Part shown: positions 60,535 through 64,000 of the stretch, one piece after another | How the letters are laid out: the number at the start of each line of letters is the position of its first letter | Position numbering within the stretch: position 1 is the first letter of the stretch | From: Maniola hyperantus | Lineage: Eukaryota > Arthropoda > Insecta > Lepidoptera > Nymphalidae | Length of the DNA stretch: 64,000 bases | NCBI RefSeq assembly: GCF_902806685.2 | Contig: NC_048549.1 | Location: 9,937,594-10,001,593, forward strand | Direction of reading: 5' to 3' | The notes under the pieces: model-generated | Database searches by the model: none | What the model saw: the letters and a program-made list of their open reading frames with translations, nothing else | Told to the model about the DNA's origin: nothing | Made by a program: the position numbers and the translations under genes

Positions 60535-60868
60535 ATCCATCCATCCATCCATCCATCAGCCTGTTTGCGTCCACTGCTGGACATAGGCCTTTCCAAGAGC
60601 GCGCCACCAAACACGGTCCTCCACCTTCCTCATCCAACCGCTCCCCACCACCTTCTTCAGGTCATCGGTCCAGCGGGCGGGGGGTCGTCCTACACTGCGC
60701 TTACCGGTACGCGGTCTCCACTCCAGAACACGTCTGCCCCATCGGCCATCGGTTCTGCGACAGACATGGCCTGCCCATTGCTTCAGCGCGCTAATCCTTT
60801 GAGCTATGTCGGTCGCTTTTGTTCTTCTGCGAATTTCCTCGTTCCGGATTTTATCCCTGAGAGTGAGT
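60535..60868 (-). mobile_element. RTE-type LINE 3' end with open C-terminal frame
   Basis: The minus frame reads LRDKIRNEEIRRRTKATDIA, QRISALKQWAGHVCRRTDGR, WGRRVLEWRPRTGKRSVGRP, PARWTDDLKKVVGSGWMRKV, EDRVWWRALGKAYVQQWTQT and ends in a GATGGATGGATGG tail (in place of GATGAT). It is the most complete copy of this LINE end in the window. Confidence 0.88.
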
Positions 60869-60974
60869 AATTCAAATAAGTAAGACTCTTTTTATGACTT
60901 AACTTTTTAAAGACTTTTTTAATGTACTCTCATTAAAAACGGCTGAAATATCTTCATGAAAACAAAATGTATAA

Positions 60975-61102
60975 CAGAGTGCATAACTCGATCACAAAAC
61001 CCACTTTACCCTTGACTTGAATATCTGCCCTCGCCTTCGGCTCGGGTAGATACACGTCTCGGATGCAATGGCTTGTTTTATGGTCTTGTTGTACAATCTA
61101 CT
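60975..61102 (+). repeat. dispersed repeat with CCTCGCCTTCGGCTCGGG core
   Basis: 'cagagtgcataactcgatcacaaaacccactttaccctt', 'ctgccctcgccttcggctcggg', 'cttgttttatggtcttgttgtacaatctacta'. Its two ends appear joined and inverted at 46985-47047. Confidence 0.6.
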
Positions 61103-61304
61103 ATTACTTAATGACAATGACAACCATTCCAGTCGAGCATCCTAAAATAAAATATCCGAGTATAACATAACCCTGTAACTTTTAACGCGAAAAAATTATG
61201 TAAGAGTTTAACATAATACTGTTGAATTTCTCCACCTTAGCGTAATAGACTAACACATTCGTAACACAAACATGAGATAATCTGGTGTATATGTCTCAGA
61301 CGTT

Positions 61305-61455
61305 TCCTGTTACAAATCTGATAAAGCACATTTTAGCTGCTGGTATTTCGTGAACAATACCGCTCAACAAGACCGAGTGGACTACGACCGTGTTCGGGCA
61401 GAATTTAATAATTAACAGCATTCTACTTTGTGTAATCCTTCCGAGTCTTGCGTTT
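61305..61455 (+). repeat. direct repeat, copy 2
   Basis: 'gtgaacaataccgctcaacaagaccgagtggactacg..gcagaatttaataattaacagcattctactttg' is the partner of 59985-60150. Confidence 0.65.
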
Positions 61456-61508
61456 AAATTAGCGTAAATATTGCATCAGCAAATCTCCTATAATATTATT
61501 TAAGTACT

Positions 61509-62045
61509 ACACTTTCATTATTCTATGTGATACTGATCTAATACAGAATTTTTATGCTAAGAATTAATCCCTTTCCTTTACATAGTTGACTAGTTTGAAT
61601 GGTATGGTTCGCAAGAATTTGATACATTATTTTATAGCTGAAATAAGATTTATTTAAGGAGATGAATAAAATCAAAGTAGCTTTTCTGTCAACTAGCTGA
61701 AACACACAACGTTGTTCGCGTAGGTGTAGGTTTTCAAAAATCCCTTAGGAACTCTTTATTTATAGGAGGTAAAAAATAGTCACTCTAAGGGTCTTTATTA
61801 AATAAATATATCATTTCAAAAGTCACGTCAATTCGTCGTTGTTCCCTTGCGGCGTGATTGATGGACAAACCAACAAACAAACGCACTTTTGCACCTGTAT
61901 TAAGGAAAATTGTATTATTTCATTATTCTATGATACTAATATTAGGCAGAATATTTTTGTTATAAGCAATTCCCTATACCTATCCAGATTGCAAGAATTT
62001 GATATTAGGTACTAGCCGAAATAAGTAACAGATTTTTACGAAATT
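61509..62045. repeat. local duplication of about 130 bp, copies about 0.4 kb apart
   Basis: 61509-61655 ('tttcattattctatgtgatactgatctaatacagaatttttatgctaag..gcaagaatttgatac..tagctgaaataag') and 61917-62045 ('tttcattattctatgatactaatattaggcagaatatttttgttataag..gcaagaatttgatat..tagccgaaataag') are co-linear direct repeats. A HelC copy lies between them. Confidence 0.7.
61693..61912 (-). mobile_element. HelC copy between local repeats
   Basis: Plus strand CTAGCTGAAACACACAACGT, 'ttttcaaaaatcccttaggaactc', 'tgttcccttgcggcgtgattgatggac', 'aacaaacgcacttttgcacctg'. Confidence 0.7.
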
Positions 62046-62214
62046 ATCTAATAAAATAATTCAACATTATTTTTTCTAGTGTTCTGTTTTTCTCCTAAGC
62101 CCTAAATAATTCTTTAATATTAAATTTGAATTGCCAAGTCAATTCAAAGAATTCATAATTTCTGCAAGGCGCAGGTTTAAATATAATACCGAATTTACGA
62201 ATCATAAAAGTATA

Positions 62215-62604
62215 CAGTAGAAACTCGATTATCCGGCCCTCAGTTATACGGATTCGCGATTATCTGGACTACCAACCGAAAATTGTTCGGCCATGTGCGA
62301 GTCGGACTCGCGCACCGAGGGTTCCATACTCAGGTAATTTTTCCGCATTTTGTACAATAAATCAAAAACTATTATGCATAAAAATAAATAAAAATCTGTT
62401 TTAGAATGTACAGGCAAAGCCCTTTCATATGATATCCCACTTGGTATAGTTATCTTACTTTGAAAGTTGAAAATACTATGATAGTGAACTACATACCTAA
62501 TGTGCACGAAACCCGCTTTTCTTCATACATTCGATTATCCGGATTTTCGATTAAATCCGAATTCCTAACGACAACAATTAGTCCGGTTAATCGAGTTTCC
62601 ACTG
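62215..62604. mobile_element. Tigger/pogo-type MITE carrying a GTCY fragment
   Basis: Ends CAGTAGAAACTCGATTATCCG and (complement) CAGTGGAAACTCGATTAACCG with TA on both sides (62213-62214, 62605-62606). CAGT-starting ends with CTCGATTATCCG repeats are characteristic of pogo/Tigger elements. A second 'cgattatccggattttcgatt' block is subterminal. The middle is replaced by a GTCY fragment. Confidence 0.82.
62277..62478 (+). mobile_element. GTCY element fragment inside the Tigger/pogo-type MITE
   Basis: 'cggccatgtgcgagtcggactcgcgcaccgagggttcc', 'tttagaatgtacaggcaaagccctttcatatgata', 'gaaagttgaaaatacta', then the host MITE resumes. Only the left half of the GTCY element is present. Confidence 0.75.
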
Positions 62605-62606
62605 TA

Positions 62607-62892
62607 GTACATAATTACCTACAGCAAGTTCTACAGTAATAGGTACAGCTTTACCCAGTTTAATACTTGCACTCTCCTGCATATACGTGTGAATTGCTAC
62701 CAGTATGCGGCCAGCGTCTAAGTAAGACTTTGCGGGAAACTTTCAAGAAGCGGTTAGTTGGAATCATGTTGGAATAAAAGTTAAAAGGGTTGTCCGACTT
62801 TATTTTACCTGGATTTAAAATGGGGATTACATATCTTCTTGGCGTTTTTTTTTTGTATTTCTTTCTATGTGCTAGTCTGCGGCTAGGTATTA
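62607..62892. other. intergenic, nothing recognised
   Basis: A short T-run at 62847-62855; no feature supported. Confidence 0.4.
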
Positions 62893-62965
62893 GGGTTCCG
62901 TACCCGAAGGGTGGGAACAGGACCGTATTACTAAGCCTCCACTATCCGTCCGTCCGATGGTGATG
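62893..62965 (-). mobile_element. GTCY variant end (CCCGAAGGGT type)
   Basis: AGGGTTCCGTACCCGAAGGG, 'ctaagcctccactatccgtccgtccg' matches, inverted, the right end of the copy at 11941-12471. The SINE-1 fragment follows within a few bases, as if it had inserted there too. Confidence 0.7.
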
Positions 62966-62972
62966 GACGGAG

Positions 62973-63150
62973 ATGGTAGTGACATTGTGAGGAGGCCTGA
63001 GGCTCTGTAATTTTCTCAAAGGTGTGTGAAGTTTGCCCATCAGCATTGGGCTATTGTGGTAGACTATGACGTAAACCCTTTTCATTCTGAGTGGAGACAC
63101 AATAATATGCTAAGTAAGAGGCGATGGGCTGATGATGATGACGATGAGAA
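62973..63150 (+). mobile_element. SINE-1 3' part
   Basis: 'gtagtgacattgtgaggaggcctgaggctctgtaattttctcaaaggtgtgtgaag', 'attgtggtagactatgac', 'tctgagtggagacac', 'gaggcgatgggctgatgatgatgacgatgag'. Confidence 0.75.
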
Positions 63151-63183
63151 GTGCTTGTGAGGACCTGAGGTACATTTATTTGT

Positions 63184-63532
63184 AAGGTTCCGTACCTCAA
63201 AAGGAAAAAGGAGCAGGTACGCGACAAGTTGAGAAAGCAATCGGGGAGGGAACACCCCGCACACCCCCTCCCCCCGGGAGGGAGCTCCCGCGCTAACCCG
63301 GTGCGAAGGAGTGCGAAGGAAAAATTCTGAAAGCAATGAATTTGTAGTTTACATTACAAAAAAAATACGTTTTCACGAAAATATAAATTTACTAAATCAC
63401 ATAGGTATAGATGGCGCAGACATTTCTACTCGGTGGTGCAGACTAGTGTTTTGGAATATCTTGTACGATACATGGCACGTACGGAACCCTTCGTGTGCGA
63501 GTCCGACTCGCACTTGACCGGTTTTTTTTTTA
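63184..63532 (-). mobile_element. GTCY element split by MITE-GC
   Basis: 'aaggttccgtacctcaaaaggaaaaagga' at 63185, interrupted at 63216-63317, then 'aaattctgaaagcaatgaatttgtagtttacatta', 'cgtacggaacccttcgtgtgcgagtccgactcgcacttgaccggtttttt'. Confidence 0.78.
63216..63317. mobile_element. MITE-GC copy inside a GTCY element, 3'-truncated
   Basis: GGTACGCGACAAGTTGAGAA, GCAATCGGGGAGGGAACACC, 'cccctccccccgggagggagctcccgcgctaacccggtgcg'. The right terminal repeat is missing. Confidence 0.78.
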
Positions 63533-63857
63533 AAGTTTTAAAATCTTAAATTTCTGAACATAATTTCTTGTAATTTTCCTCGAGGTCTACCGAATTAAAT
63601 AACAACTTTACCTACACTCCACTTAAGAATTCACTTATCAACCTATTACTGAGCTATCAGCGGCGAAAGACTGATTAATTTATGGGCATTAATTGCACTC
63701 AGGTCTCGGGGTACACGCCAATTTAATTTAATTGTTTGACCAAAAACATCAGACGACAGTGTTCTTCGACATTTTAATTGAAAGCGCTCCGCCTTTTAAA
63801 TATAAATTTATTAGCAAATTATGATTCTGATGTTGTTGCTATGAAGAGAACAGTCAC
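63533..63857. other. intergenic, nothing recognised
   Basis: No supported feature. Confidence 0.4.
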
Positions 63858-63962
63858 TGAAGCTAGTCGCCCATGAACATTTGCAGCACCAGAAGAACTG
63901 CCAATGCGTTGCCAGCCTTTCAGGAATTTGTTGATGCACCCCTTGAATAACTCCATGCTGTA
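63858..63962 (+). repeat. dispersed repeat (CCCATGAACATTTGCAG type)
   Basis: 'gtcgcccatgaacatttgcagcaccagaagaactgccaatgcgttgccagcctttcaggaatttgttgatgcaccccttgaa'. Same family as 33606 and 36693. Confidence 0.7.
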
Positions 63963-64000
63963 ATCTAGTGCGAATACCGCCGTAGGGAGTGGCTATAGTG

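Noticed and set aside
1..64000. A host gene, operon or defence system somewhere in the window
   Set aside because: Apart from the LINE reverse transcriptase, no frame above about 150 codons exists. The longer short frames either fall in repeats or show no domain. Exons of an intron-rich gene cannot be excluded, but none could be supported.

Overview
The window looks like ordinary insect nuclear DNA from a butterfly or moth (Lepidoptera). It is AT-rich, has no operons and no convincing host gene, and is packed with short degenerate transposable elements. Several are of types I know as typical of lepidopteran genomes: tRNA-derived SINEs ending in GATGATG, RTE-type LINE 3' ends with GATGAT tails, elements carrying hitchhiking GTCT/GACT microsatellites, and short TC...CTAG elements of Helitron type. 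I found no rRNA, true tRNA, CRISPR, or bacterial or viral genes.

Layout. 0-10 kb: Helitron-type repeats, palindromic MITEs, a LINE nested in a SINE at 6.2-6.9 kb, and a short hAT MITE at 8.3 kb. 10-20 kb: a complete SINE with A and B boxes (10.6 kb), a SINE inserted in a GTCY element with an 11-bp target duplication (12.0-12.5 kb), three palindromic MITEs, and at 16.64-17.14 kb a non-autonomous P-like DNA transposon that keeps a THAP-type first exon. 20-28 kb: several inverted-repeat elements, GC-rich MITEs and local direct repeats. 28.0-30.25 kb: the only long open reading frame, a 673-codon non-LTR reverse transcriptase whose ATG and first seven codons lie in the end of a neighbouring MITE. 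30-45 kb: SINEs on both strands, Helitron-type repeats, a hAT-like element with a perfect 8-bp target duplication (40.45-40.76 kb) and a 138-bp-arm snapback (41.8-42.1 kb). 45-64 kb: RTE 3' ends, two copies of a large foldback element (47.9 and 55.1 kb), a LINE 3' fragment with RNase-H-downstream zinc motif and target duplications (54.25-54.67 kb), a Tigger/pogo-type MITE invaded by a GTCY element (62.2 kb), and local duplications near 60-62 kb.

How the parts relate. There is no pathway here. The structure is a layered record of insertions, and at least nine nested insertions give a relative order of activity (for example SINE-1 into a GTCY element, a TA-target MITE into SINE-1, a GC-rich MITE into a GTCY element). 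The most informative objects are the P-like THAP element, the chimeric MITE/LINE reading frame, the Helitron-type elements joined precisely head to tail, the repeated SINE-2/GTCY neighbour pairs, and the foldback family. Long stretches listed as 'other' showed nothing I could support. Family labels (HelA-D, SINE-1/2/3, GTCY, MITE-CGC, MITE-GC, MITE-K, foldback) are mine for this window, not database names.
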